Below are positions 17,855 to 28,395 of a DNA stretch of 64,000 bases, in pieces. Numbering within the stretch: position 1 is the first letter of the stretch; the number at the start of each line of letters is the position of its first letter. Position numbers and translations under genes: made by a program. Source of the stretch: Kribbella pittospori (lineage in GTDB: Bacteria > Actinomycetota > Actinomycetes > Propionibacteriales > Kribbellaceae); the NCBI RefSeq assembly GCF_004331465.1, contig NZ_SJKB01000025.1, forward strand, positions 27,380 through 91,379. The letters run 5' to 3'. Under the pieces are notes generated by a model, which saw nothing but the letters and a program-made list of their open reading frames with translations, was not told the DNA's origin and searched no databases.

Positions 17855-18853
17855 TCAGGCAGAGGAGTTCCTGCGTGGTCCTGCGGCGCGCACTGTGCTC
17901 GGGCCCGGGGAGTCCTGCGGGCCTCCTGAGGGCTTGTTTGCGCCCGTGCGGCGCCAGGCGACGCGGAGCGTGATCAGTCCCAGGAGCGCGACGACCGCGA
18001 GTGAGAGGAGACTCAGCAGGGTGAAGACATGCGTCTGCTCCTCAGTGGGCTGCGGCAGGTAACCGCGGGACAGCAGCTCGTACTGCCACCGCGTCCCGGT
18101 GAACAGGAAGGTCAGGGCGAGCGCGATGCTGTGCGAGTAGTCCCAGAGAGCGTGGATGACCGAGACCAGCAGGTAGGTCAGTACGACAGGAGCGGTGTAG
18201 CGGTATCGCCCGTCGCGGGCGTAGTAGAAGAGCACACCGCCGAGGATCGCCGTCCACAGTCCATGCCCGAACGGTGTCAGGATGCCGCGGACCAGTTCGG
18301 TCTGGACGAGGGCGCTCAACGACAGGCCCTGCACGGTGAGCAGGGCGTTGAACGCGTAGCCCGCGGTCTCGAAGGCGGCGAAGCCGAGCCCGACCGCGGC
18401 ACCGAGGACGAAACCGTCGCGGGCGTGCCGGTGCGGGAGCTTCCTGGTGATCAGGATCAGCGCGCCGAGCTTGGCCGCTTCCTCGATCAGGCCGACCCCG
18501 AGGAACAAGGCCGGCGACGGGTCCAGGAAGTACGCCTCCAGCAGGGAAGCGGCGAGGACCCCGAGGACCCCTCCGCCGATGAACGCACCGAGGAGCAGCT
18601 CAGTGGTCAGATGCTGATCGTGCCAGCGCTGGTGAGCCCACATCAGCAGCGTGATCGGTACGACGAAACTCCCGAGCAGGATGAGCGTGGGGACGAGATT
18701 GGCGTTGCCGGTCAGCAGAGTCACGACCAGACTTGCGGCCCACAACGCCAAGCCCGCCAGTAACATCCGGGCCCAGGGGCGACCTGGGTGGGTCCGGTCG
18801 GCGGTCAGACCCACGAGCCACCTCCTGGCGGATGGAGCCGGTGCACCCGGCAC
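17855..18853 (-). CDS. PrsW-family intramembrane metalloprotease
   Basis: This is a 332-residue polytopic membrane protein with about eight to nine hydrophobic segments. PrsW/CAAX-like catalytic motifs are present: EEAAKLG (EExxK, ~residue 143), FAAFETAGYAFNA (~172) and HALWDYSHS (~238). PrsW proteases cleave membrane anti-sigma factors or other signalling proteins; the target is unknown here. The GTG at 18853 lies two bases from the start predicted by the -10 of box A, so the mRNA is probably leaderless. This supports the GTG over internal ATGs. Confidence 0.82.
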   Translation of the reverse strand: MPGAPAPSARRWLVGLTADRTHPGRPWARMLLAGLALWAASLVVTLLTGNANLVPTLILLGSFVVPITLLMWAHQRWHDQHLTTELLLGAFIGGGVLGVLAASLLEAYFLDPSPALFLGVGLIEEAAKLGALILITRKLPHRHARDGFVLGAAVGLGFAAFETAGYAFNALLTVQGLSLSALVQTELVRGILTPFGHGLWTAILGGVLFYYARDGRYRYTAPVVLTYLLVSVIHALWDYSHSIALALTFLFTGTRWQYELLSRGYLPQPTEEQTHVFTLLSLLSLAVVALLGLITLRVAWRRTGANKPSGGPQDSPGPSTVRAAGPRRNSSA

Positions 18854-18886
18854 GAATATCCAGATTCGCCGGACTGGCGTGCGCCG

Positions 18887-18906
18887 GCATCCCGCAATCG
18901 TGTAGT
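18887..18906 (-). promoter_or_regulatory. Stress box A (ACTAC-N8-GGGATGC), perfect, for prsW
   Basis: It matches the consensus at all 12 defined positions. The -10-like GAATCT is 19 nt downstream (18867-18862), predicting transcription start at ~18855-18853, i.e. at the GTG. The forward LuxR gene at 19067 is divergent. Confidence 0.75.
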
Positions 18907-19066
18907 CGTCCGGTAGCCGGTCAAGCTTGCCGGCCGTGGGATTGATGGTCGTCCGAGTGGGTATCCCCGCTGGACTTCCTGTGCACCGTCTGCGAGCTCG
19001 CTGCCGGTGAGCGGGGGAGAGTCCTTACGACCAGGCAGAACGACGTGTCGCGCGTGGAGCTGGCCT

Positions 19067-20278
19067 ATGTGTGCTATCGCGAAATCGAACGCCTCGACCC
19101 GGCCGCTCAGGGGCCGAGAGCGTGAGTTGAGATCGGTTCAGGAGGTCCTGGACACCGCAGTCACGGGGCGAGGCGGCCTCGTCCTGGTCGACGGTGCGCC
19201 CGGCTCCGGAAAGACCAGGCTGCTGACCGCGACGGAGGCCAGGGCGGCCGGCCGTGGGTTCGTCGTGGCGCGAGCCGGCGCTGAGGATCTCGCCGGCGCG
19301 GCGCCGGACGACCACAGCATCCGGGAGCCGTGTCTGATCTTGCTGGACGACATGCCAGGTTCGGACGAGGCCGTTGGTACGACGCTGTCTGCGCTGCCCA
19401 CTCGGTTGGCGTCCAGCCCGGTCGTGTGCATGGTGGTCCGCCGCAACGTCTCGCTCGGCTTGGGCGGTTGGCTGCCGTCGGACATCGTTCAACTTGGTCT
19501 TGGTTCGCTTCCGGCCGACGCGGTGGCCGACCTCGCCGAGGACATACTTCACGGTCGGCCCGGCCACGAGCTGTTGTCTCTCGCCGAAGACGCCGGGGGG
19601 AATCCGTTGCTGCTGGTGTCGTTGTTCGAGGGTCTGTGGGACGAAGGGCTGGTGGCTGTCGTTCAGGGACGGGTGCAGTTGGTCCACCGGCAGCTGCCCC
19701 GGCGTACGAACGGGGTCATCGACGGTTGGGTGCGGGCTCTCAGTCCGGCCGCACGCAACCTGCTCGAGGTGGCGTCCTGCCTCGAACGCACTTTTACGGT
19801 GGACACACTGGCAGCTCTGTTCGGCGGCTCGCCTGCCCGTCTGCTGGCTCCACTCGAAGAGCTGGTCAGGTACGAGCTCTTGCGCATCGGTCTGCACGGG
19901 GTCCTGACCTTCCGCCACGAGCTGGTCCGCCAGTCGGTGTTGTGCCAGGTTCCGTGCTCGATTCGCTCTGCCTTGCGCGACGATTCCCCGCACCGGACCG
20001 GAGTGTTGCGGAGCGGCGGTCAGGACACCGGATGGGAGCTGCTGTCGGCGTCCGAGCGGAGCGTCGTCGAGCTGGTGGCGGAGGGTGCGACGAATCGCGA
20101 GGCGGCGGAGCAGCTGTTCCTGTCGCCGCACACCGTCTCGTTCCACCTGCGCAAGATCTATCGCAAGCTCGGCATCGACACCCGGGTCGAGCTGACCCGG
20201 ATCGCCCTCGAACGCGATCGGCAGGGCGAACACCCGGGCCGGACGGTCGCGGATCAGGAGAGCCGACATGTCGGGTAG
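19067..20278 (+). CDS. Compact LuxR-family regulator with AAA-type ATPase domain
   Basis: A 403-residue protein with a P-loop (GAPGSGKTR, ~residue 43), a Walker-B-like CLILLDDMPG (~90), a short helical region, and a C-terminal LuxR HTH (LSASERSVVELVAEGATNRE onward, ~residues 325-385). It resembles LAL regulators (MalT/STAND) but lacks most of the ~500-residue TPR sensor. ATG 19067 has GTGGAG 10 nt upstream and is preferred over the GTG at 19007. The end overlaps the next LuxR gene by 11 nt. It is a candidate controller of the stress boxes; the partner signal is unknown. Confidence 0.75.
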   Translation: MCAIAKSNASTRPLRGRERELRSVQEVLDTAVTGRGGLVLVDGAPGSGKTRLLTATEARAAGRGFVVARAGAEDLAGAAPDDHSIREPCLILLDDMPGSDEAVGTTLSALPTRLASSPVVCMVVRRNVSLGLGGWLPSDIVQLGLGSLPADAVADLAEDILHGRPGHELLSLAEDAGGNPLLLVSLFEGLWDEGLVAVVQGRVQLVHRQLPRRTNGVIDGWVRALSPAARNLLEVASCLERTFTVDTLAALFGGSPARLLAPLEELVRYELLRIGLHGVLTFRHELVRQSVLCQVPCSIRSALRDDSPHRTGVLRSGGQDTGWELLSASERSVVELVAEGATNREAAEQLFLSPHTVSFHLRKIYRKLGIDTRVELTRIALERDRQGEHPGRTVADQESRHVG

Positions 20279-20735
20279 CTCGGGCTCGCCGCCCCCGGAT
20301 CGGCCACGTAGCCGGCAGCTGGCGTCGGCCCGGCCCTTGACCCGGCAACTCGTCGAGATCGCATCGGTTCTCAGGGCTTTCGACGTCCAGTACGCCGCGC
20401 TGATGATGCATCGGACAGTCGCAGAACTCCTGCCGTCGGTCCATGAGGCGATGGCCATCGGTGTCCTGGTGGAGAGAGGGCAACAGCTGGCCTACAACGA
20501 CATCGCCGAGTGTTCGCCTGAGCGGCCGTCGTTCGGGTGGGGAAGCCTGACGGCGGCTGAGTTGCGCGTCGCACGGCTGGCGTCGGAGGGATTGACGAAC
20601 CAGCAGATCGCGGATCGGTTGGAGTTGTCGCGGCACACTGTCGAGTCCCATCTGCGGCACGCGTTCCGCAAGCTCGACATCGGCTCCCGGGTCGAGCTGA
20701 CGCGCATGGTCGTGATCCACGATCCGGCCGGATAA
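20268..20735 (+). CDS. Small LuxR-type HTH regulator
   Basis: A 155-residue protein. Residues ~25-80 form a helical region (LVEIASVLRAFDVQYAALM) of unknown role, followed by a C-terminal LuxR HTH at ~residues 90-150 (LTAAELRVARLASEGLTNQQ, HTVESHLRHAFRKLDIGSRV). There is no receiver domain with phospho-acceptor Asp, so it is not a classical response regulator. It overlaps the upstream LuxR-ATPase gene, so the two are probably co-expressed. A decayed copy of its C-terminus lies at 36352-36441. Stress box I overlaps its stop codon. Confidence 0.8.
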   Translation: MSGSSGSPPPDRPRSRQLASARPLTRQLVEIASVLRAFDVQYAALMMHRTVAELLPSVHEAMAIGVLVERGQQLAYNDIAECSPERPSFGWGSLTAAELRVARLASEGLTNQQIADRLELSRHTVESHLRHAFRKLDIGSRVELTRMVVIHDPAG

Positions 20736-20752
20736 CCACCAGATCCGGGGAT
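20733..20752 (+). promoter_or_regulatory. Stress box I (ACCAC-N8-GGGATGC) for the chaperone/redox operon
   Basis: Half-sites are 8 nt apart; the -10-like CAGGTT lies 19 nt downstream (20772-20777). It precedes the ten-gene operon from 20856 to 30590. Confidence 0.65.
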
Positions 20753-20855
20753 GCGGGGGGCACCGTCGCGAGCCAGGTTGGTGATGACGCGCGGACGCCG
20801 AGTCCCGGCGTACGCGGTCGCTCTGGTGGTTCCGATCCAGGGAGAGGGAAATTTC

Positions 20856-21344
20856 ATGACCATCCCGCACAAACCGACCGACCTCGGCATCGGCAGGCCG
20901 ATCGCGACGTACGACAACTACGCGGACGCCCAGCGCGCGGTCGACTACCTGTCCGACAACGGCTTCCCGGTCGAGCACTTGACCATCGTCGGATCAGACC
21001 TCCGGCAGGTCGAACGGGTCCTCGGCCGGATGACCAGTTGGAAGGCGGCACTGACTGGCGCCGGCACCGGAGCGTGGTTCGGCGCGCTCGTCGGCCTGCT
21101 TCTGGCGCTGTTCGCCGAATCCGGCACCGCCGTCCTCGTCATCATCGGGTGGTGTCTGCTGGCCGGTGCGGTGTTCGGTGCGATCTGGGGCTGGCTCGCA
21201 CACCTGCTCACCTTCGGGCAGCGTGATTTCTCGGCCGTCGGGCTGACGGTGGCGACCCGGTTCGACGTCTACTGCACACCGGAGGAGGCACCTCGGGCCA
21301 TCGACATGCTGGCACGGATGCCGGCTGCTCCCTCGAAGTCCTGA
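20856..21344 (+). CDS. General stress protein 17M-like membrane protein
   Basis: This 162-residue protein has an N-terminal GSP17M-like domain (PIATYDNYADAQRAVDYLSD minus the ends, EHLTIVGSDLR). Two adjacent glycine-rich hydrophobic segments follow (~residues 65-115), then a C-terminal stretch resembling the start (FDVYCTPEEAPRAIDML). Homologues are induced by general stress and have no known activity. ATG 20856 follows GGAGAGGG; the longer frame from 20751 overlaps box I and is not used. It is the first gene of the large chaperone operon, 34 nt before dnaK. Confidence 0.75.
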   Translation: MTIPHKPTDLGIGRPIATYDNYADAQRAVDYLSDNGFPVEHLTIVGSDLRQVERVLGRMTSWKAALTGAGTGAWFGALVGLLLALFAESGTAVLVIIGWCLLAGAVFGAIWGWLAHLLTFGQRDFSAVGLTVATRFDVYCTPEEAPRAIDMLARMPAAPSKS

Positions 21345-21378
21345 AACTTTCACAACCAGCGAACGTCTGGAGACAGCT

Positions 21379-23274
<1,896 letters not shown>

Positions 23275-23279
23275 TCCTC

Positions 23280-23801
23280 ATGACCGAGCAGGACGCCGAC
23301 CAACGAACTGACACGACGTCCGAGGAGGAGGCCGCCACCGCTCAGGCGACCACCGAGGCCACCGAGCTGCTGGCGCAGATCGGTGAGCTGGAGGACCGGT
23401 GGCGGCGGGCCGTCGCCGACCTGGACAACTTCCGGAAGCGGGCGGCCCGCGAAGCCGAGAGGCAACTGGAGGACGAGCGGGCACGCGTCATCCGCCGCTG
23501 GTTGTCCGTCGTCGACAACCTCGAGCTTGCGCTGGACCACGCCGGTGCGGATGCCGATCCGGTCGTCGAGGGCGTCCGGGCGGTGCGGGACCAGGCGCTC
23601 GCGATCCTGACCGAGTACGGCTACCCGCGGTACGACGACCTCGGCCGGCCGTTCGACCCGGAGCTGCACGAGGCGGTCGGTACGGTGCCCGCTCCGGACT
23701 CGCCGCCCGGCACGGTCGTCCACGTTGTCCGGCCGCGGTACGGCGACGCCGACCGGCTGCTCCGCCCGGCCGCGGTCATTGTCGCGACGGAGCAACGCTG
23801 A
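23280..23801 (+). CDS. grpE: Nucleotide exchange factor GrpE
   Basis: This 173-residue GrpE has an acidic N-terminus, a long helix (~residues 25-80, LEDRWRRAVADLDNFRKRAA) and the C-terminal beta domain with PFDPELHEAVGTVP and PGTVVHVVRPRY. It releases ADP from DnaK. It begins 5 nt after dnaK, and its TGA overlaps the next ATG by one base. Confidence 0.93.
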   Translation: MTEQDADQRTDTTSEEEAATAQATTEATELLAQIGELEDRWRRAVADLDNFRKRAAREAERQLEDERARVIRRWLSVVDNLELALDHAGADADPVVEGVRAVRDQALAILTEYGYPRYDDLGRPFDPELHEAVGTVPAPDSPPGTVVHVVRPRYGDADRLLRPAAVIVATEQR

Positions 23802-24778
23802 TGGCCTCGGACACCGATTTCTACTCGATCCTCGGAGTGTCCCGCGACGCCGGCAAGGACGAGATCCAGCGGGCCTATCGCAAGCTGGCTCGTGAGTACC
23901 ACCCTGACGTCAACAAGGACCCCGCAGCGGAGGAGCGGTTCAAGCAGATCTCCGAGGCGTACGACGTACTGCGCGATCCGAAGCAACGGGAGCGGTACGA
24001 CGCGTTCGGGCCGGACTTCCGGCGTGTCCCACCGGACATGGATCCGGCCGACTACGCCCGGGCCCGAGCCGGCGCAGAGCGCCGGACCAGTTCCAGGGGA
24101 GATCCTTGGGGCGGCGGGACCGGGACGTGGGAGGAGTGGCCCGAGGGTGTCCGGTTCAGCTCGGGATCGGCTGAAGGCATCGACCTGGACGACCTGCTTG
24201 GTGGCATCTTCGGTGGTCGAGGGCGCCGGGGTGGCCCGATCCCGGGTTCGGATCAGGAGGTCGAGATCGAGCTGTCCGTCGAGGACGCGTATCACGGCGG
24301 CAGCCGGTCGCTGACGGTCGAAGGGGCAGGTGGCACCCGCACGCTGAACGTGAAGATCCCGCCTGGCGTCGTCAACGGCCAGCGGATCCGTCTCGGCGGC
24401 CAGGGCGCTCAGGGCTTGGGCGGTGGCGCCGCCGGCGATCTCTACCTGATCGTGCGAATTGCGGACCATCCGCGCTACCGGCTGGATGGCCGTGACATCC
24501 ACGTCGACCTACCGCTCGCCGCGTGGGAAGGTGCGCTCGGCGCCTCGGTCGAGATCACCACGCCAGGCGGTCCCGCAACGGTCAAGGTCCCGAAGGGCAC
24601 GTCGACCGGCCGCCAGCTCCGGCTGAGGGGACGTGGGCTGCCCAACCCGAAGGGGCGGCCCGGTGACCTGTACGCCGACGTGAAGCTGATGGTCCCGCAC
24701 CGGCTCACCCGCGAGGAGGAAAGGCTCTTCGAGGAGCTTGCCGGTACGTCGAAGTTCGATCCGCGGAGGCGGCGATGA
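23801..24778 (+). CDS. cbpA: CbpA-type DnaJ co-chaperone (no zinc finger)
   Basis: This is a 325-residue J-protein. The J domain covers residues ~4-70 with HPD inside EYHPDVNKDP. A Gly/Arg-rich linker follows, then the two DnaJ_C beta domains (EIELSVEDAYHGGSR, VKIPPGVVNGQRIRLGGQG). The four CxxCxGxG zinc repeats of DnaJ are absent, making it CbpA-like. It overlaps the CbpM-like modulator gene by ATGA, the normal cbpA-cbpM pairing. A paralogue is encoded at 34739-35656. Confidence 0.93.
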   Translation: MASDTDFYSILGVSRDAGKDEIQRAYRKLAREYHPDVNKDPAAEERFKQISEAYDVLRDPKQRERYDAFGPDFRRVPPDMDPADYARARAGAERRTSSRGDPWGGGTGTWEEWPEGVRFSSGSAEGIDLDDLLGGIFGGRGRRGGPIPGSDQEVEIELSVEDAYHGGSRSLTVEGAGGTRTLNVKIPPGVVNGQRIRLGGQGAQGLGGGAAGDLYLIVRIADHPRYRLDGRDIHVDLPLAAWEGALGASVEITTPGGPATVKVPKGTSTGRQLRLRGRGLPNPKGRPGDLYADVKLMVPHRLTREEERLFEELAGTSKFDPRRRR

Positions 24779-25086
24779 CCACCTATTACCTCACGCGTCC
24801 GGACCGGCTGGCACTGGACGACTTCGCTCGGCTGGCCGATCTCCATCCCGAGCTGGCCCGCCGGTTCGTCACCCTCGGGTTGCTGGAGGCAACAACCGAT
24901 GCCAGTGGCGCGCTGTGGTTCCGGCGCGGCCAGCTGACCCGATTGGCCCGGATCCGCCGGCTGCGGGCCGGATTCGCCCTGAACTACGCGGCCCTCGGTC
25001 TCGTCCTCGATCTGCTGGACCGGATCGCCGTACTCGAAGCGCAGCACCGACGCGACATCAGAGGAGAAGCCACCAGATGGACATGA
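24775..25086 (+). CDS. cbpM: CbpM/MerR-like chaperone modulator
   Basis: This 103-residue protein has a MerR-like winged-helix start (LALDDFARLADLHPELARRF without the full run) and a C-terminal helix (LDLLDRIAVLEAQHRR). In other bacteria CbpM binds and inhibits the J domain of CbpA. Position, length and coupling to cbpA all fit. HspR-type DNA binding cannot be excluded, since the fold is shared. It overlaps clpB by 10 nt. Confidence 0.75.
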   Translation: MTTYYLTRPDRLALDDFARLADLHPELARRFVTLGLLEATTDASGALWFRRGQLTRLARIRRLRAGFALNYAALGLVLDLLDRIAVLEAQHRRDIRGEATRWT

Positions 25087-27704
25087 ACCGATTGACGCAG
25101 AAGTCGCAGGAGGCGCTGCACGACGCGCAGACCAAGGCGCTGCGGTTCGGACACAGCCAGGTCGACGGCGAGCACCTGTTGATGGCGTTGCTCGATCAGC
25201 CCGACGGCCTGACGCCGCGGTTGCTGTCCCAGGCCGGTGCGGATCCGGACAAGCTGCGGGCCGAGCTGGAGGAGGAACTGTCGCACCGCCCGCATGTCAG
25301 CGGTCCGGGCGCGGAACCCGGGCAGGTCCTGATCACCCAGCGGCTGTCGCGCCTACTGGACGCGGCGGACCGGGAGGCACGGCGACTCAAGGACGAGTAC
25401 GTCTCGATCGAGCACCTCGTGATGGCTCTGGTGGACGAAGGCCAGCAGAGCACCTCCGGGCGGCTGCTGGCCGGCCATGGACTCACCCGCGACGGGTTCC
25501 TGGCGGCGCTGACCGCGGTACGCGGGAATCAGCGGGTCACGTCAGCCACGCCGGAGGGATCCTACGAGGCGCTGGAGAAGTATGGCCGCGATCTGGTGAA
25601 GGACGCGGCCGACGGGCGGCTCGATCCCGTCATCGGACGTGACCCCGAGATCCGCCGGGTGATCCAGATCCTGTCCCGCAAGACGAAGAACAACCCGGTG
25701 CTGATCGGCGATCCGGGGGTCGGTAAGACAGCGATCGTCGAGGGTCTGGCGCAGCGGATCGCCAACGGTGACGTACCGGAGGGGTTGCGGGATCGGACTG
25801 TGTTTGCGCTGGACATGGCTTCGCTGGTTGCCGGGGCGAAGTACCGCGGTGAGTTCGAGGAGCGGTTCAAGGCCGTGCTCAACGAGGTGAAGGCGGCCGA
25901 GGGCAGGATCTTGTTGTTCGTCGACGAGTTGCACACCGTGGTGGGTGCTGGCGCGACCGAGGGCGCGATGGATGCGGGCAACATGCTGAAGCCGATGCTG
26001 GCCCGCGGTGAGCTGCACATGATCGGTGCGACCACGCTGGACGAGTATCGGATGCATGTCGAGAAGGACGCGGCATTGGAGCGACGGTTCCAGCCGGTGA
26101 TCGTGGACGAGCCGTCGGTCGAGGATGCGATCTCGATCCTGCGTGGTCTGCGTGAGCGGCTGGAAGTCTTCCACGGTGTCAAGATCCAGGACGCGGCGAT
26201 GGTTGCGGCCGTGGTGCTCAGCCACCGGTACATCTCCGATCGGTTCCTGCCGGACAAGGCGATCGACCTGGTCGACGAGGCGTGCGCGATGCTGCGGACC
26301 GAGATCGACTCGATGCCGGCCGAGCTGGACGAACTCACGCGACGGGTACGGCGGCTCGAGATCGAGGAGGCCGCGCTGGCCAAGGAGGAGGACAAGGCGA
26401 GCAAGTCCCGGCTGGAAGAACTGCGTAAGGAACTGGCCGACCTGCGCAGTGAGGCCGACGCGACTCGGGCGCAGTGGGAGGCCGAGCGGAACGCACTGCG
26501 GAAGGTGCAGTCACTGCGGCAGGAGATGGAACAGGTACGTCAGGAGGCCGAACAGGCTGAACGCGACTACGACCTGAACCGTGCGGCCGAGCTGCGGCAC
26601 GGCCGGCTGCCTGAGCTCGAACGTCAGTTGGAGGGCGAGGAGGAGCGCCTCGCCGAGAAGCAGCACGGCCAGCGGCTACTGCGTGAGGTCGTGACGGAGG
26701 AGGAGATCGCGTCGATCGTGTCCCGGTGGACCGGCATCCCGGTGCAGCGACTGCAGGAGGGCGAGCGGGAGAAGATCCTTAGGCTCGACCAGGTGCTGCA
26801 CGAGCGACTGGTCGGTCAGGACGAGGCGGTCCAGCTGGTTGCCGACGCGATCATCCGGGCCCGGGCCGGGATCAAGGATCCCCGCCGGCCGATCGGGTCG
26901 TTCATCTTCCTGGGCCCGACCGGGGTCGGCAAGACCGAACTCGCCCGGACGCTGGCAGCAGCGCTGTTCGACACCGAGGAGAACATCGTCCGGATCGACA
27001 TGAGTGAGTACCAGGAGCGGCACACTGTGAGCCGGCTCGTCGGTGCGCCGCCCGGGTATGTCGGCTATGAGGAGGGCGGCCAGCTCACCGAGGCGGTACG
27101 TCGCAAGCCGTATTCCGTCGTCCTGTTCGACGAGATCGAAAAGGCGCACACGGATGTCTTCAACACCTTGCTGCAAATCCTGGACGACGGCCGGTTGACC
27201 GATGCGCAAGGCCGCACGGTGGACTTCCGCAACACCGTGATCATCATGACGTCGAACATCGGGTCGGCGTTCCTCCTCGACGGCGTCACCGACGACGGTC
27301 AGATCAAGGACGACGCCCGGGACGCGGTGACAGCGGAACTGCGAGCACACTTCCGGCCGGAGTTCCTCAACCGGGTCGACGAGATCGTGCTGTTCAAGCC
27401 GCTCACCCGGACCGAGATCGAGCGGGTCGTCGACCGGATGCTCGACGACCTGCGGACCCGGCTGGCCGACCGGCGGATGACGCTCGAAGTCACGTCCGAG
27501 GCGGCCAGGCACATTGCCGAGCAGGGCTTCGATCCCGTGTACGGGGCGCGGCCGCTGCGACGGTTCATCGCGCGCGAGGTCGAGACGCGGATCGGGAGGG
27601 CACTGCTCGGTGGGAACATCCTCGACGGAGCGGTGATCCGGGTGTCGGTGCAGGACGGCGAGATCGTCGTACAGCACGAGAATCCGAGGGAGGTGGCGGC
27701 ATGA
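25077..27704 (+). CDS. clpB: ATP-dependent disaggregase ClpB
   Basis: This 875-residue Hsp100 has an N-domain (~1-145), NBD1 with Walker A GDPGVGKTA (~210), a coiled-coil middle domain (~400-525, Glu/Arg-rich), NBD2 with Walker A GPTGVGKTE (~612), and a C-terminal domain. It rescues aggregated proteins together with DnaK. ATG 25077 has GAGGAG 13 nt upstream; ATG 25083 is a possible alternative. Its stop overlaps the thioredoxin start (ATGA). Confidence 0.95.
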   Translation: MDMNRLTQKSQEALHDAQTKALRFGHSQVDGEHLLMALLDQPDGLTPRLLSQAGADPDKLRAELEEELSHRPHVSGPGAEPGQVLITQRLSRLLDAADREARRLKDEYVSIEHLVMALVDEGQQSTSGRLLAGHGLTRDGFLAALTAVRGNQRVTSATPEGSYEALEKYGRDLVKDAADGRLDPVIGRDPEIRRVIQILSRKTKNNPVLIGDPGVGKTAIVEGLAQRIANGDVPEGLRDRTVFALDMASLVAGAKYRGEFEERFKAVLNEVKAAEGRILLFVDELHTVVGAGATEGAMDAGNMLKPMLARGELHMIGATTLDEYRMHVEKDAALERRFQPVIVDEPSVEDAISILRGLRERLEVFHGVKIQDAAMVAAVVLSHRYISDRFLPDKAIDLVDEACAMLRTEIDSMPAELDELTRRVRRLEIEEAALAKEEDKASKSRLEELRKELADLRSEADATRAQWEAERNALRKVQSLRQEMEQVRQEAEQAERDYDLNRAAELRHGRLPELERQLEGEEERLAEKQHGQRLLREVVTEEEIASIVSRWTGIPVQRLQEGEREKILRLDQVLHERLVGQDEAVQLVADAIIRARAGIKDPRRPIGSFIFLGPTGVGKTELARTLAAALFDTEENIVRIDMSEYQERHTVSRLVGAPPGYVGYEEGGQLTEAVRRKPYSVVLFDEIEKAHTDVFNTLLQILDDGRLTDAQGRTVDFRNTVIIMTSNIGSAFLLDGVTDDGQIKDDARDAVTAELRAHFRPEFLNRVDEIVLFKPLTRTEIERVVDRMLDDLRTRLADRRMTLEVTSEAARHIAEQGFDPVYGARPLRRFIAREVETRIGRALLGGNILDGAVIRVSVQDGEIVVQHENPREVAA

Positions 27705-28135
27705 ACACCGTCGAGTGTCCGCACTGCGGGAAGCGCAACCGGGTGCCGGCGGTGGCTGAGGGGACGCCGCATTGCGGTCAGTGCAAGAACCTGTTGCCGT
27801 GGATCGTCGATGCCGGCGACGACGACTTCGCCGAGGTGGTAGAGCAGTCGGGCATCCCGGTGCTGGTCGATCTGTGGGCGCCGTGGTGTGGGCCCTGCCG
27901 GATGGTCAGCCCGGTGCTCGAGCACCTTGCTGCCGAGAAGGCGGGCCAGGTCAAGCTGGTGAAGATCAACGCCGACGAGGCGACGGTGCTGTCGCAGCGG
28001 TTCAACGTGCGCTCGATCCCGACACTGATGGTGTTCCGCGACGGGAAGGTTGTCGCCGAGCAGATCGGCGCAGCGCAGGCGCACGTCCTGCGTCCTTGGC
28101 TCGAGGAGGCGCTGCACAAGGAGCCGGCATCGTGA
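27701..28135 (+). CDS. Thioredoxin with N-terminal zinc ribbon (Trx2 type)
   Basis: This 144-residue protein has CPHC (~residues 5-8) and CGQC (~26-29) pairs forming a small zinc ribbon. A thioredoxin fold follows with the active site WCGPC (~61-65) and cis-Pro in RSIPTLMVF. Trx2-type proteins reduce disulfides, and the ribbon can act as an oxidation sensor. It sits in the chaperone operon next to a TrxR-like fusion that lacks the usual redox CxxC, so the reductase serving it may be elsewhere. Confidence 0.92.
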   Translation: MNTVECPHCGKRNRVPAVAEGTPHCGQCKNLLPWIVDAGDDDFAEVVEQSGIPVLVDLWAPWCGPCRMVSPVLEHLAAEKAGQVKLVKINADEATVLSQRFNVRSIPTLMVFRDGKVVAEQIGAAQAHVLRPWLEEALHKEPAS

Positions 28136-28395
28136 CCACCCTGGTGGATCCGCATCTGGCGGCGGTGCGCCCGGTCCGGCCGCGGACTCCGCAAGGATGT
28201 GAGGAGTGCCTGCGGATCAACGCGGGATGGGTACACCTGCGGCTGTGCCTGACGTGCGGTCATGTGGGATGTTGCGACTCGTCACCCCTGCGGCATGCGC
28301 GTGCCCATGCCCGCCACCAGGGTCACCCGATCGTCCAGTCGTTCGAGCCCGGCGAGGACTGGCGCTGGTGCTACGTCCACGAGATGCCGGTATGA
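28132..28395 (+). CDS. UBP-type zinc-finger protein
   Basis: This 87-residue protein is almost entirely a ZnF-UBP domain: CEECLRINAGWVHLRLC, TCGHVGCCDSS, then HARAHARHQGHP and WCYVHE. In eukaryotes this fold binds the ubiquitin C-terminus; in bacteria its ligand is unknown and there is no ubiquitin. It commonly sits near TrxR-like fusion proteins in actinobacteria. GTG 28132 shares GTGA with the thioredoxin stop, and its own stop overlaps the next ATG. Confidence 0.85.
   Translation: MTTLVDPHLAAVRPVRPRTPQGCEECLRINAGWVHLRLCLTCGHVGCCDSSPLRHARAHARHQGHPIVQSFEPGEDWRWCYVHEMPV

Noticed and set aside
19007..19066. GTG start 20 codons upstream for the LuxR-ATPase gene
   Set aside because: A weaker ribosome site than that before ATG 19067; the extra residues show no conservation.
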